This document shows, in pieces, positions 8,174-17,900 of a DNA stretch of 64,000 bases (position 1 is its first letter; the number at the start of each line of letters is the position of its first letter). Location: positions 165,137-229,136 of the forward strand of contig NZ_PXZO01000042.1 in assembly GCF_003013475.1 (NCBI RefSeq), given 5' to 3'. The position numbers were made by a program, and so were the translations under genes. Below the pieces are notes generated by a model. That model was not told the origin of the DNA. It saw nothing but the letters and a program-made list of their open reading frames with translations, and did not search any database. This DNA is from Brevibacillus porteri (lineage in GTDB: Bacteria > Bacillota > Bacilli > Brevibacillales > Brevibacillaceae).

Positions 8174-8551
8174 TTAACTCTCCTCCTCTTGTATCGTTGG
8201 ATTTTCATTAAGCCGCACTTTATAAGACTCGCCCCATGCTTTCATTGACATAATGACCGGTTCCAGAGTCCTTCCGAAATCAGTAAGGGAGTATTCCACT
8301 CTTGGAGGAACCTCTTTATATATTTCGCGATGAATGATGCCATCCCGTTCAAGCTCTCTTAACTGCAATGTGAGCATAAACTGCGTTATTCCTGGATTGA
8401 GCCGCCTGAATTCATTGAATCTTTTCGTTCCATTCAGGAGCTGATAGAGAATGATCCCCTTCCACTTTCCACCAATAACATCCAGCGTTGTTTCAACCGG
8501 ACATGCTTGCATATCTGGACTTACTCCATATTTCTTTCTTCGGTCTCCCAT
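8174..8551 (-). CDS. HxlR-family transcriptional regulator
   Basis: A 125-residue winged-helix protein with the HxlR signature: CPVETTLDVIGGKWKGIILY (Cys17), then FNEFRRLNPGITQFMLTLQL, a wing with PRVEYSLTDFG, and a C-terminal dimerisation helix. ATG 8551 was chosen because GGGGGA lies eight bases upstream; the upstream in-frame TTG has no site. It is divergent from an oxidoreductase gene, the usual arrangement for HxlR proteins that sense aldehydes or redox stress through the conserved Cys and control the neighbour. Confidence 0.9.
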   Translation of the reverse strand: MGDRRKKYGVSPDMQACPVETTLDVIGGKWKGIILYQLLNGTKRFNEFRRLNPGITQFMLTLQLRELERDGIIHREIYKEVPPRVEYSLTDFGRTLEPVIMSMKAWGESYKVRLNENPTIQEEES

Positions 8552-8676
8552 CAGCTTATCCCCCAATGGTTTGATTTTTAATACTATACCATAAAAATAT
8601 GCGTACTTACTTAAAGTAATTGAATCGATTTACAATGCAAATGTACAACATTTCCTATTTGAGAGGATGAATACCC

Positions 8677-9720
8677 ATGAATACTCACCAAAAGATGAAA
8701 GCTGTCGGTGCTTACCGATACCTCCCCATATCGAATCCGGAAAGCCTTATTGATCTGCACTTGGATAAACCGGAACCTACTGGCCGCGATTTGCTTGTAC
8801 GTGTAAAAGCAATCTCTGTCAACCCTGCAGACGTAGGCGTCCGCGAAAGTCATAACTACGAAGCCGATTCACCGAAAATTCTTGGTTGGGATGCCGCTGG
8901 AATCGTAGAACAAGTCGGTCCTGACTGCCAAATGTTTAAACCTGGGGACAAGGTCTATTATGCGGGCAGTGTGTCTCGACCTGGTAGTAACAGTGAATTT
9001 CACTTAGTTGATGAACGAATTGTGGGAAATATGCCGAGAAGTTTGGATTTCGCTGCCGCCGCCGCATTACCGCTTACCTCGATAACTGCATGGGAGGGCC
9101 TATTTGATCGTTTAGGAATTAGCGTAAATACAGGTGAAAACAAAAACATACTGATTATCGGTGCAGCTGGAGGAGTAGGATCGATTGCTATTCAACTTGC
9201 AAAATTAGCAGGGTTGACTGTCATCGGTACTGCTTCACGTCCAGAGTCAATTCAATGGGTCAACAGTCTCGGTGCAGATTTTATCATAAACCACAACGAA
9301 CCTTTTCACCCTCAACTCAAGGAAGTTGGTATTGACACCGTAGATTATATCCTTTGCTTGAATGATACTGTTCAACATCTTGAAAATATGGCGGAAGTCA
9401 TTGTCCCCCAAGGTAAAATTTGCTCTATCGTTCCTACAAATAAAGCAACCTGGACAGGGAGCTTGAAAATGGACTTGCTGTTTTCTAAAAGTGTTACGTT
9501 TGTATGGGAGTTCATGTTTACACGGTCCTTGTTTCATACCAATGACATGATCAAACAACACGAATTGTTGAATGAACTGGCGGACTTAATCGATGATGGA
9601 AAAATAAAAACTACGCTGACTGAACGACTAGAGCACATCAATGCAGCAAACCTACGTTTCGCGCATGAGAAGCTGGAATCTGGACGGACCATTGGAAAAA
9701 TTGTTTTAGAAAACTTCTGA
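8677..9720 (+). CDS. Zinc-free MDR-family alcohol dehydrogenase/quinone oxidoreductase
   Basis: A 347-residue medium-chain dehydrogenase/reductase. The N-terminal GroES-like domain has SVNPADVGVRE and ILGWDAAGIVEQVGP. The Rossmann motif GAAGGVGS is at residues 162-169, followed by QLAKLAGLTVIGTAS. The C-terminus RFAHEKLESGRTIGKIVL is typical of the zinc-type family label, but the catalytic and structural zinc Cys clusters are absent, as in quinone-reductase-like members. It probably reduces quinones or enals with NADPH. The divergent HxlR gene likely regulates it. Confidence 0.88.
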   Translation: MNTHQKMKAVGAYRYLPISNPESLIDLHLDKPEPTGRDLLVRVKAISVNPADVGVRESHNYEADSPKILGWDAAGIVEQVGPDCQMFKPGDKVYYAGSVSRPGSNSEFHLVDERIVGNMPRSLDFAAAAALPLTSITAWEGLFDRLGISVNTGENKNILIIGAAGGVGSIAIQLAKLAGLTVIGTASRPESIQWVNSLGADFIINHNEPFHPQLKEVGIDTVDYILCLNDTVQHLENMAEVIVPQGKICSIVPTNKATWTGSLKMDLLFSKSVTFVWEFMFTRSLFHTNDMIKQHELLNELADLIDDGKIKTTLTERLEHINAANLRFAHEKLESGRTIGKIVLENF

Positions 9721-9782
9721 TACTATGAAGGCGAAGTAAGCGCGTTTGGTTCCAAGAAGCGGTAATGTGAATAAACAACTCT

Positions 9783-9812
9783 AAGGCCCCCTGCTAATAC
9801 GGGGCCTTTTTG
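9783..9812 (+). terminator. Terminator after the MDR oxidoreductase gene
   Basis: AAGGCCCC / GGGGCCTT stem with an eight- to nine-base loop and TTTTTG tail, about 60 bases past the stop. Confidence 0.85.
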
Positions 9813-9887
9813 AGTACAACGGTATGTGCTAGCGAGACAATTTCTCCCCAGACTTCTGTAAAAGCTTGCCTTTACTTGTGATAAGGC

Positions 9888-10052
9888 TCAGCTTAACGGT
9901 GCCAGCTCATCTGCGATCATTTTTGCCTTTTCCGCAAGCTCTCTCATATCATCGGCCGGAACAAGCTCGGCTAATTTGTAAGCCAGCGGATTACGGGAAA
10001 ACTTGTACAATTCATCCCGAAGCAGGTTCCTTTTTTCTTCGGAGGTGTACTT
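9888..10052 (-). pseudogene. Possible gene remnant (54 codons, no start)
   Basis: A minus-strand frame between two stops has coding-like composition: TSEEKRNLLRDELYKFSRNP, then LAYKLAELVPADD, then MRELAEKAKMIADEL. It would be a helical C-terminal fragment. There is no ATG/GTG with a ribosome site near its left edge, and an amber codon (10055-10053) cuts it off. It sits just downstream of rlmH. No family recognised; a decayed gene tail is the simplest reading. Confidence 0.35.
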
Positions 10053-10076
10053 CTAGCTCGATCCGCTGTTTTACCA

Positions 10077-10556
10077 CTATTTGTGGTAAGGCTCTCCCCG
10101 ACTAATCCGAAACGCCCGATAAACCTGCTCCAACAACACCAACCGCACCAACTGATGTGGAAACGTCATCTTCGAAAACGACAGCAACGCATCCGCCCGC
10201 TTCAATACCTGATCGGACATCCCCAACGAGCCCCCAATCACGAACGCCACCTGACTGCGCCCATGCAAAGCCAGCTTGTCCATCTCCGCAGACAGCTTCT
10301 CCGATGACCACATTTGCCCATCAATCGCCAGCGCAATCACATACTGATCCTGCTTGATCTGCGCCAGTATGCGCTCGCCTTCCTTGCGCTTTACCTGCTC
10401 CATCTCCGCCGCACTCATCTCTTCCGGCGCCTTTTCATCATTGACCTCGATCACTTGCAGCTTGCAGTAAGCAGACAGACGCTTGCTGTATTCATCAATG
10501 CCCTCACGCAAATATTTCTCCTTCAGCTTCCCTACCGTGATAATCGAAATTTGCAT
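10077..10556 (-). CDS. rlmH: 23S rRNA (pseudouridine1915-N3)-methyltransferase RlmH
   Basis: A 159-residue protein, the usual length for this SPOUT methyltransferase. It has the N-terminal [20 protein letters not shown], the SAM-binding knot segment [20 protein letters not shown], and the C-terminal [20 protein letters not shown] with ISRGEPYHK. It methylates pseudouridine 1915 in helix 69 of the 50S subunit within assembled ribosomes. It follows the CxxH/CxxC protein gene by four bases and is likely cotranscribed with it. Confidence 0.97.
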   Translation of the reverse strand: MQISIITVGKLKEKYLREGIDEYSKRLSAYCKLQVIEVNDEKAPEEMSAAEMEQVKRKEGERILAQIKQDQYVIALAIDGQMWSSEKLSAEMDKLALHGRSQVAFVIGGSLGMSDQVLKRADALLSFSKMTFPHQLVRLVLLEQVYRAFRISRGEPYHK

Positions 10557-10560
10557 GATC

Positions 10561-10803
10561 CTACATTCCCTTCTCTTTCAAAAGCGCGATCTGCCCAGGC
10601 TCTCCACATTCCCTACAACGCTTGTCTACTCCATCGCCCTCAATCGCCTGTGCTGCATACGTATCCGGCGCCGCCTCAAAATCATTTACGTAATCATCCA
10701 ACTCCTGCTCCAAATGCTCCATGCAAGCAAACCGCACCGGATATTCCGCCAACAGCTCAACTTCCTTGCCTTCTATCTGAATGCTCTTCATCTTCATGTC
10801 CAT
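10561..10803 (-). CDS. CxxH/CxxC protein (BA_5709 family)
   Basis: An 80-residue protein with [15 protein letters not shown] (CxxH, about 27-30) and [11 protein letters not shown] (CxxC, about 62-65) spaced as in the small CxxH/CxxC family found next to rlmH in Bacillales. The four ligands suggest a structural zinc. ATG 10803 follows AAGAGG by eight bases. It forms an operon with rlmH. Function unknown. Confidence 0.88.
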   Translation of the reverse strand: MDMKMKSIQIEGKEVELLAEYPVRFACMEHLEQELDDYVNDFEAAPDTYAAQAIEGDGVDKRCRECGEPGQIALLKEKGM

Positions 10804-10948
10804 ATCGATTGCCTCTTTTCCGTACGAATAATGTCGCTTCCTATTCTACCCCAGAACCGCAACAAAACAAATGAATCCAGTAAAATGACATAGCCTCTGC
10901 ATTTTATAGCTTTTGTTTTTTAACTCTCAATCGACAGTTAAAGCTGTA

Positions 10949-11155
10949 GAGAGAAAAAAGAAGAAAACGGCGAAAGTCTTTGGGATACCATCCGAAGCGC
11001 AATGGAAAAAGGGAAACCTGCCTTTAGCGTCCACCTCTGAGACACTGCATAGCTGCGCGACTTTGGACGCGGGTTTCACTTTTTCCATGAAGCTGGGCAG
11101 AACCACCTCACAGCAGGTAGCCCAAGAACTTGAGCGTTTTCTTCTTTTTTCTCTC
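10949..11155. repeat. Long imperfect inverted repeat (MITE-like or structured RNA)
   Basis: A perfect 21-base inverted repeat forms the ends (10949-10969 and 11135-11155; both read GAGAGAAAAAAGAAGAAAAC followed by G on their own strand). Inside it the arms continue to match imperfectly: AAGTCTTTGGGATACC pairs with GGTAGCCCAAGAACTT, and ATGGAAAAAGGGAAACC (near 11002) with the complement of GGGTTTCACTTTTTCCAT (near 11071). The whole 207 bases can fold into one hairpin. It lies between the CxxH/CxxC gene and htrA, where no gene is supported. Confidence 0.6.
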
Positions 11156-11180
11156 CTCCACCGAAAGTCTGATCAACAAC

Positions 11181-11216
11181 AAAAAAAGAGAGCGCCGTAT
11201 CAGCTCGGCGCTCTTA
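11181..11216 (-). terminator. Terminator downstream of htrC
   Basis: GAGCGCCG / CGGCGCTC stem and a run of seven T on the minus strand, about 145 bases beyond the htrC stop. Confidence 0.8.
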
Positions 11217-11360
11217 AGTAGGGATCTATTTAAAAATAGATAGAGGGGGGAACTTCAGATGCTGCATATATGCAAACGGGATAAAATGCATCCCGGAATT
11301 GCCCGTCAAAGTTTGTTTCCTTGAACATGCCTGCCCGCAAAATGGCTTGGTCAGTACCTC

Positions 11361-12593
11361 TTACTGCTGTGGCGGAGCGGTCAGCTTCACTTTGGCAGTC
11401 TTCTGGATACCGTCACGATAGTACGTAACCTCCATTGTATCGCCCGGCTTTTTGCTCATCGTCAAGTACTTGCGCAGCTGAGCGCTATTGAAAATGTTCT
11501 TGTCATCTAGCTTGACGATGACATCGAATTGTCTCAAGCCTGCTTCACCCGCAGGAGAGAATTTGCCTACCTCTGTTTGCACAACGACACCAGCATTCAC
11601 ATTGTCAGGCAGATTCAAGGTTTCTTTCCATTCGTAGCGCGGCACATTTGCCAAGTCGAGCGGCTGCACACCGAGGTAAGAACGTGCCAGCGTGCCTTTT
11701 TCCATCAGCTGGTCCACGATCACTTTGACATCATTGATCGGGAGGGCAAAACCTAACCCTTCGACACCGGCTTTGGAAATTTTCAAGGTGTTAATCCCGA
11801 TGACCTGACCCTCGATGTTTACGAGAGCACCACCGCTGTTACCAGGGTTGATCGCTGCGTCTGTTTGAATGACATCCAGCTCCCAGTCGTCCTGACCATC
11901 TTCGTTAAAGTCCATTGGCATAGAGCGTTCTTTGGAACTGATAATGCCTTGTGTGACGGTCCGGGAGAACTGCATGCCCAGCGGATTCCCGATGGCAATG
12001 GCCGGTTCGCCCACCTGTAAGGTAGAGGAATCACCAAACTCAGCAACGTCCGTAACCTTGGAGCCGTCGATTTCCAGTACAGCCAGATCGGTGTAACCAT
12101 CGGCACCGACCACTTTTGCCGCTACTTTTTCACCGGTTGGCAAAGCGACCTCTAGTTTTTGCGCCTTGTCGATTACGTGGTAGTTGGTAACGATGTAGGC
12201 TTTTCCGCCTTTTTTCTCAAAGATGACACCAGAGCCTTGGCCTTGCTCTACATCCATCGAGTTCTGCATCCAGCTGTTTCTGCGCTGACCGATGTTGATT
12301 ACACCAACGATCGCATTCTCCACTTTTTTCACCGCATCTACTGTACCAGAGCCCACACTTACAGATACTGGCTTGGCAAACGGGTTAGAAGAAGAAGCAT
12401 TGCTGCTTAGCGCATTTTCTGTTCCAGGCTTAACCATATTGATATATCCGGCATTGGAGAGAGTCGGCAGCGTGAGCAGGACGACCATCCCCCCAATTAC
12501 AGCGGACGTTACCGATGTCACAACCATTCGTCCAATACTAGAACCGCGTTGTTTTTTCCGCTCTACATGAGTTAAATCATCATAGAAACCCAT
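11361..12593 (-). CDS. htrC: HtrA-family membrane-anchored serine protease
   Basis: A 410-residue protein. A cytoplasmic N-terminus precedes one membrane span (about residues 24-47). Then comes the trypsin-like domain with the triad His139 (VTNYHVID), Asp169 (YTDLAVLEI) and Ser253 (NPGNSGGALV), and one PDZ domain (about 305-405; FDVIVKLDDKNIFNSAQLR). It degrades or refolds damaged envelope proteins outside the membrane. Its place beside the WalRKHIJ operon matches HtrC/YyxA of bacilli, which justifies the symbol. Here it is separated from walJ by a small convergent gene, so it has its own promoter. Confidence 0.93.
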   Translation of the reverse strand: MGFYDDLTHVERKKQRGSSIGRMVVTSVTSAVIGGMVVLLTLPTLSNAGYINMVKPGTENALSSNASSSNPFAKPVSVSVGSGTVDAVKKVENAIVGVINIGQRRNSWMQNSMDVEQGQGSGVIFEKKGGKAYIVTNYHVIDKAQKLEVALPTGEKVAAKVVGADGYTDLAVLEIDGSKVTDVAEFGDSSTLQVGEPAIAIGNPLGMQFSRTVTQGIISSKERSMPMDFNEDGQDDWELDVIQTDAAINPGNSGGALVNIEGQVIGINTLKISKAGVEGLGFALPINDVKVIVDQLMEKGTLARSYLGVQPLDLANVPRYEWKETLNLPDNVNAGVVVQTEVGKFSPAGEAGLRQFDVIVKLDDKNIFNSAQLRKYLTMSKKPGDTMEVTYYRDGIQKTAKVKLTAPPQQ

Positions 12594-12784
12594 GATTCAT
12601 ACTCCCCTTTCTACTTTCTACCATTACTAGCTTTACAGGTTTTTGATGCTCGTATACACAATGACATGCGCCATAATTGGTTTGCAAGATTGATTTCGTT
12701 GATGTCTGTTTCCTTTTGACACCCTTAGTATACGACCCGCTTTCGGCAAAATGGCGTGAGAATTATGGAAAGGTTGTGGAATAG

Positions 12785-12817
12785 AAAAAAGCTCCCGGAA
12801 TATTTCTCCGAGAGCAC
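12785..12817 (-). terminator. Hairpin terminator, minus direction
   Basis: GCTCTCGG...CCGGGAGC followed by TTTTTTCT on the minus strand. It lies beyond the 3' end of walJ and the small plus-strand gene, so it probably ends the wal operon transcript, which would run antisense through 12875-13111. Confidence 0.65.
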
Positions 12818-12874
12818 GGATATGATAGATTAAAAGCTTTTAGCTGCCAGACCAAATAGAAAGGATTGATAGAC

Positions 12875-13111
12875 TTGAAAGAAGTCCACCTCATCGCCAA
12901 GCTGGCCGACCTTCAGGAAGTAGACTACCACAATACGCTTGTCCTGCATGCCTTGATCGAGCTGCTAGTAGCCAAAGGACTGCTGACACATGACGAGCTG
13001 ACTGCCAAAATGAACGAGCTCGATACACAATTGACCTTTCAGCTCGATACGTACTCTAAGCTCACAGAGCGCATCGCCAGTCGTCAAGCGGGGATCAAAC
13101 CAATCTTATAG
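12875..13111 (+). CDS. Small helical protein convergent with walJ
   Basis: A 78-residue soluble, probably all-helical protein (KEVHLIAKLADLQEVDYHNT, LVLHALIELLVAKGLLTHDE, LTAKMNELDTQLTFQLDTYS). TTG 12875 was preferred because GAAAGG precedes it by about ten bases; the in-frame TTG at 12866 is too close to that site. GC-rich third positions support coding. Its last six bases overlap the 3' end of walJ on the other strand. The VAKGLLTHDEL segment recalls a common small helix-turn found in many proteins and is not diagnostic. Function unknown. Confidence 0.7.
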   Translation: MKEVHLIAKLADLQEVDYHNTLVLHALIELLVAKGLLTHDELTAKMNELDTQLTFQLDTYSKLTERIASRQAGIKPIL

Positions 13112-13894
13112 CTCTTCCAGCTTGGTAGGTCGATCCGGGTACGTATCGCGCAGATGCACATCGTTACCAACAGATAGCCCCCGCTCCTCCAAGATGTTTT
13201 TGACCGTCAGTCGGGCCAAATCAATCATGTTGTTTTCCTTACTCAAGTGGGCGAGGTATACACGTTCTGCCCCACCTGTTAGACAATCGAGCAAAGCATC
13301 GCCCGCCGCTTCATTGGACAAGTGCCCGACATCGCTCAAGATACGTCGCTTGATGCTCCAGGGATACTGGGACATACGCAACAGCTCGACGTCGTGATTG
13401 GACTCGAACACATATGCATCTGCTCCACGTATCGTCTCTTTAATCCGATCACTAACATACCCCAGGTCTGTCGCGACACTGAGCTTTTTCTTTCCATCAT
13501 AAAAGCAAAAGCCCATCGGTTCGGCGGCATCGTGCGAGATTCCGAATGACTCGATGCCCAAATCCTCCAACTCTTTCTTTTCCCCCACAGAAAAGAAGCG
13601 TCGCTGATCTTCCTTGATCGTCCCGATCTGCCCATCGAGCTCCGACCATGTCTTTTCATTGGCGTAAATCGGCAATCCATATCGCCGCGCCATGACGCCG
13701 ACTCCTTTAATATGGTCGACGTGCTCGTGAGTGACGAGAATGGCGCTCAGATCGGCTGGATTGACACCAATAGTCTCCAGTGCCGCTTCTGCCTGCTTTC
13801 CTGTAATGCCTACATCGATCAATACGGAGACACGGTCTGTCGCCACATAAATGGCGTTGCCCGTACTCCCGCTTGCCAACACACTAAATCTCAC
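13106..13894 (-). CDS. walJ: WalJ (YycJ) metallo-beta-lactamase-fold hydrolase
   Basis: A 262-residue MBL-fold protein with the HxHxDH zinc motif at residues 56-61 (VTHEHVDHIKGVG), a downstream DVGHLSNEA segment, and AHLSKENN near the C-terminus. WalJ-type proteins are cytoplasmic nuclease-like enzymes linked to coordination of replication and wall synthesis. It is the last gene of the wal operon, 43 bases after walI. Confidence 0.95.
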   Translation of the reverse strand: MRFSVLASGSTGNAIYVATDRVSVLIDVGITGKQAEAALETIGVNPADLSAILVTHEHVDHIKGVGVMARRYGLPIYANEKTWSELDGQIGTIKEDQRRFFSVGEKKELEDLGIESFGISHDAAEPMGFCFYDGKKKLSVATDLGYVSDRIKETIRGADAYVFESNHDVELLRMSQYPWSIKRRILSDVGHLSNEAAGDALLDCLTGGAERVYLAHLSKENNMIDLARLTVKNILEERGLSVGNDVHLRDTYPDRPTKLEEL

Positions 13895-13937
13895 CGAACA
13901 TCCCTCTTCCCGTATCTTTCCCAGGCTGTCTATCTAT

Positions 13938-14711
13938 TCAGCGCTGCGTTACCATCGGACGCTCCAGCGCTCCTGTAATCGCGTTGACAAAATGCCATTT
14001 GCCATCGTGAACCACGCGCCATACAGGCACCAGCGTCTGAATATCCGCATCGTAAGAACCGTAATAACCCAGGCTCACATTCTCAATCCGTTCTCCTGGC
14101 GAAATGATTTGCTTGTCCACCAGAGAGCGTAGTGCCGCATAACCAGAGATCACCTGTCGTTCTCCCTGCTGCTTACGAAGGTGGAAAAAGGTCTGCCTGT
14201 ATCCGAGTATCGTTCCGTTGTCCAAATACATTTCCAATGGCGCGACGAATACTGGCATTTTATCATAGACCTGCCAATACAAGAGCCGCGCTTGATTCGA
14301 TTGATACGGATCGGCTACGTACTGATCGGAATAAATCAGCCTCGGACCAATTTGACGCAAGAGCTCCTGCGGATTCAGTTGACCACGAATCTGCATCGGT
14401 GGTTCCAGCTTGGCAGCCAGCGCCATCTTTTCTACCGTCGCCTCAAGTCCTGTTATCTCATGCAAGGAAATCGGATTAATTCCGATATACTCCGCATCCA
14501 AATTGGACATTTCCGGTGTATCCTGCGGTACTTCTGTATCCAATGTGATATTTTGCTGATTCAAGTACAGCTCTGTATTCCATTTCTCGCTCTGCGCGAC
14601 TTCCTTGTCATTCCACAGGCTAATGCGCGTCACATACACCTGATACAGGAGAAACAAATCGAGGAGAAGAAAGGCCCAGATCAGAATCGTCTTGGTCCTA
14701 CTCCAATCCAT
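13938..14711 (-). CDS. walI: WalI (YycI) regulator of WalK
   Basis: A 257-residue bitopic membrane protein. The N-terminal MDWSRTKTILIWAFLLLDLF starts the single membrane span (about 8-27); the rest is an extracytoplasmic YycI domain ending near LVPVWRVVHDGKWHFVNAIT. With WalH it restrains WalK through membrane-span contacts. It overlaps the end of walH by 14 bases, implying coupled translation. Confidence 0.95.
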   Translation of the reverse strand: MDWSRTKTILIWAFLLLDLFLLYQVYVTRISLWNDKEVAQSEKWNTELYLNQQNITLDTEVPQDTPEMSNLDAEYIGINPISLHEITGLEATVEKMALAAKLEPPMQIRGQLNPQELLRQIGPRLIYSDQYVADPYQSNQARLLYWQVYDKMPVFVAPLEMYLDNGTILGYRQTFFHLRKQQGERQVISGYAALRSLVDKQIISPGERIENVSLGYYGSYDADIQTLVPVWRVVHDGKWHFVNAITGALERPMVTQR

Positions 14712-16080
14712 GCGCCTTCCCTCCTCCCTTTTTGGTGTGCGCAGAAATATACAGGTTCGCCTGATTCGTCAATTCCACAACCCAGATTGGCATCAGGTCT
14801 ACGTATCCTTCGCCTACTTTGGTCTGATAAGCCAAATAAGCGTTCGTGATTTTTTCCGTGTCCGCCAGCTTTTTGTCGCGGATATATTGATACAGCTCCG
14901 GACCAGACATAACCGTCCACTCTTTGTTATCGATATACTTGTCCAAATCCAGCAGCGATCGGCTCATCGTCACAACCTGGCCTGCCTCTGAAGTGATTTG
15001 GATGGTATCGATCTGCTTGGCCTCCCCTTCGCTGATCAAGGGATACGCCCCCAAGTACTGGCGGAACGTGATCAAGTCCTTTTCATTGTAGCTCTTCTTG
15101 ATTCGTTCAAAATGATAGTCATCAAGCCAGCCCAAGTGCTTATTCATGAAGGTAACGGCACTCTGCACTTTTTCTTCATCAGACAGCTCCTGATCCCGCT
15201 GTTGGTATGCCGGATCAGTAAACGTGAACGCCTGCTGCTCCGATCTCAATTGAATCGATCTGCTGCCATCTGTAAAAATAACCGTTTTGTCCCGCTCCAT
15301 AATCTGTCTGACGAGCGACTGATCGATAAAGTAGGACTCGATCAATCTATCATTCGTAACAGGTACGTAGCTGTAGCGGAATTGCTGCATGCGCATCTGA
15401 TTCTTGGGCAAATAGTAAGTGCTCCACATCAGGGCAGGTCCTTCCAAATCTACGAAGCTTCGCTCTGGTTTGACGATTTTCATGATTTGCTCAGGCATTA
15501 AATCACCGGAAGCCAAATACGATTCTCGCAAATCCTTAGGGCTGATCGATGTTCGAGAACGCATCATTCGACCTTCCTCAGTCGACAAAAATAACGCGTA
15601 GACGACATCCTCGTCCTTCTCGTAGTACAACCACAATCGGTCAATCCCTTTCATTCGGTTGTCAAACTCATCCCGAAAGGTTACCAGCCGACCTACAATT
15701 GACAAGGGAACCGTGCTCCGAAAGCGCACTTCCAAACCCATCTTTTCCCGGGCAATATCTTCCCATTTCTCATTGGAGATGGTGAGCGGAGAAAAATCGA
15801 GGAAGATCCATTTCGACATTTCTCGCACGATCAAACTGTAAGGAGCATCGGTCGCGGATGCTTTTGTGTGGCGATCTTCCCCATAGTGAAAAACAACGGA
15901 TTCCGGCGTAACGAGCTGTTCGAGTTGTTTTTCCTGAACTGGCTTTGACTGCGTGTACTCTGCCGGCTCAATAAATTGAAGGTTAGGTTGATTCGACCAC
16001 AACATCGCTGTCAAAACAAAGCTGGCTAGCACTAGCAGATTGAGTAAGACGGTCTTGGCAGGCTCTAGCATCCGCTTCAT
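14698..16080 (-). CDS. walH: WalH (YycH) regulator of WalK
   Basis: A 460-residue protein. ATG 16080 has AAGGAGG about nine bases upstream and overlaps the walK stop as ATGA. Earlier in-frame ATGs lie within walK and lack a site. One N-terminal span (LLNLLVLASFVLTAMLW, about 11-28) is followed by a large extracytoplasmic YycH domain. It acts with WalI on the WalK kinase. Confidence 0.95.
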   Translation of the reverse strand: MKRMLEPAKTVLLNLLVLASFVLTAMLWSNQPNLQFIEPAEYTQSKPVQEKQLEQLVTPESVVFHYGEDRHTKASATDAPYSLIVREMSKWIFLDFSPLTISNEKWEDIAREKMGLEVRFRSTVPLSIVGRLVTFRDEFDNRMKGIDRLWLYYEKDEDVVYALFLSTEEGRMMRSRTSISPKDLRESYLASGDLMPEQIMKIVKPERSFVDLEGPALMWSTYYLPKNQMRMQQFRYSYVPVTNDRLIESYFIDQSLVRQIMERDKTVIFTDGSRSIQLRSEQQAFTFTDPAYQQRDQELSDEEKVQSAVTFMNKHLGWLDDYHFERIKKSYNEKDLITFRQYLGAYPLISEGEAKQIDTIQITSEAGQVVTMSRSLLDLDKYIDNKEWTVMSGPELYQYIRDKKLADTEKITNAYLAYQTKVGEGYVDLMPIWVVELTNQANLYISAHTKKGGGKAHGLE

Positions 16081-17900
16081 CCCGTTTTTCCTCCTTGGGC
16101 AAGTGGCACCCAGAACGTGACTGTCGTTCCTACGTTCCATTCGCTCGTAATCTCGATATCTGCACCGTGTGCCTGTACTAATTCACGGGCAATCGCCAAT
16201 CCCAGGCCTGTTCCACCCTGACCGCGCGAACGCGCCTTGTCTACGCGGTAGAAGCGCTCAAAGATTCGCTTCAAATCGCGACTGGGAATACCGATTCCTG
16301 TGTCGGTGATGGAGATTTGGACCCGCTTTTGCTTGTGGTTCTCTTTTGTCATGAGAACCACAGTGCCTCCTTGAGGCGTATACTTGATCGCATTGGACAA
16401 AAGATTATCCAATACTTGATTGATCGCATCCAAATCAATATAAACCAGCGGAAGCTTGCTCGGCATATCCAAGCTGAGCTGAACCTCCTGTTGCTCACTG
16501 AACATGGAAAAACGATCGGCAGCATAGCGAAGCAATCGATTGATGTCCGCTTCCTTACAATGCAGACGAACCCCCTGCGAATCAAAACGCGATAGCTGCA
16601 ACAAATCGTTTACCAAGCGAATCATGCGCTCTGTCTCTGACGAAGTAACCTTCAAGAACCGTTGGGACAGCTCTGGATCTTCCACTGCACCATCCAGCAG
16701 CGCTTCCACATAGCTTTTAATGGTCGTCAGTGGTGTCCGCAGCTCATGCGACACATTCGCCACGAATTCGCGGCGCTGCTGCTCCAGTCGTTGCTGCTCC
16801 GTCACATCAGCTACGACAGCGATGATCCCACCCATTTTTTTGCTATCGTGCTGCAAGGGCGTAAACGTCACACGCAGGATCACTTCTTCCTTATTCGGAA
16901 GCGTCATCTCAATGATAAGCGGTTCTTCCTGCGCATAGAGTGACATCTCATCCTCTGGTGGCAGACCCAGCAGATCGTACAAGGTGCGTCTCTTGAGAAG
17001 GACGTCAGCCATCGTCACCTGCAACATATCTTCGGCAGCCCGATTAAACAGGATGATCTGTCCATTCCGGTTAGCAGCAATGACACCGTCCGTCATGTTG
17101 CTCAAAATTCCCGCGAGCTTCTCACGCTCTTCTTCTTGCTGCAAAATCGCTTCCTGCAAGCGCAAGGTCATATGATTAAAGGCCATACCGAGTTGGCCAA
17201 TTTCATCATCGCTATAGACTCGTACACTACTGTTAAAGTCCCCGTCTGCCACCAATCGTGCCTGACGGGTCATCTCCTTCACAGGCTTGGTGATGGTGCG
17301 GGCCAACACAACCCCGAGCACCGCCGTAATGACCATGGCGATCATCGTACCTGTTCCCAAGATGCCGTTCATTTTACCAATCGTCGCATAAGTGCCTTCC
17401 ATCGAAGCGATCATGTAGACCGCACCGTATACAATCTGATCACCCTTAACAGGTAGAGCCAATACTTTCACCCGCGCCCCCGTCTTCGGATCGATCCGCA
17501 TCGATTCACTGCGTGTCCCGAGCAAGGCAACAGTCACTTCTGGCTGCGAGGTCCGCTGTCCAATTGTGCTTTTGTCCTCTGTCGTCGCAACCACCGTTCT
17601 TGTCTGATCGATGACCTGCACATTCGCTCCATTGATTTTGACCAGGTTGTTGATCAGGTTGTCGATGTACTGACGGTTTTGTTCGGCGTTGGATTCCTTC
17701 CCGTCGTGCGGGCGCAAATCGCTTTCCAGCAAACTCGCTAACAAACTAGCTTGTCCATTCAATGCCTCGGAAAAGTTGTTGATGTAGTAGCTCTCGACTT
17801 CCCGGGCAAAATAAGCGCTAATAAATTGCATCGCAAGCAAAATCAACAGCATGTAAATGATGACCATTTTCCATTGAACGGTTTTGAACAGCCGCCTCAT
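16077..17900 (-). CDS. walK: WalK sensor histidine kinase
   Basis: A 607-residue kinase. Span 1 is at 11-30, an extracytoplasmic Cache-like sensor follows, span 2 is at about 183-203, then HAMP ([14 protein letters not shown]), PAS (about 260-370), the phosphoacceptor His385 ([20 protein letters not shown]), and the HATPase domain with [20 protein letters not shown] and GTGLGLAI. It phosphorylates WalR to control autolysin and wall genes. The start overlaps the walR stop by four bases. Confidence 0.98.
   Translation of the reverse strand: MRRLFKTVQWKMVIIYMLLILLAMQFISAYFAREVESYYINNFSEALNGQASLLASLLESDLRPHDGKESNAEQNRQYIDNLINNLVKINGANVQVIDQTRTVVATTEDKSTIGQRTSQPEVTVALLGTRSESMRIDPKTGARVKVLALPVKGDQIVYGAVYMIASMEGTYATIGKMNGILGTGTMIAMVITAVLGVVLARTITKPVKEMTRQARLVADGDFNSSVRVYSDDEIGQLGMAFNHMTLRLQEAILQQEEEREKLAGILSNMTDGVIAANRNGQIILFNRAAEDMLQVTMADVLLKRRTLYDLLGLPPEDEMSLYAQEEPLIIEMTLPNKEEVILRVTFTPLQHDSKKMGGIIAVVADVTEQQRLEQQRREFVANVSHELRTPLTTIKSYVEALLDGAVEDPELSQRFLKVTSSETERMIRLVNDLLQLSRFDSQGVRLHCKEADINRLLRYAADRFSMFSEQQEVQLSLDMPSKLPLVYIDLDAINQVLDNLLSNAIKYTPQGGTVVLMTKENHKQKRVQISITDTGIGIPSRDLKRIFERFYRVDKARSRGQGGTGLGLAIARELVQAHGADIEITSEWNVGTTVTFWVPLAQGGKTG

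Noticed and set aside
10561..10875. Overlapping plus-strand frames opposite rlmH and the CxxH/CxxC gene
   Set aside because: Shadows of two well-supported minus-strand genes with Pro/His/Arg-rich composition.
10913..11221. A 102-codon plus-strand frame over the inverted repeat
   Set aside because: The frame simply crosses both arms and the htrC terminator; composition is low-complexity Lys/Glu and no ribosome site precedes it.
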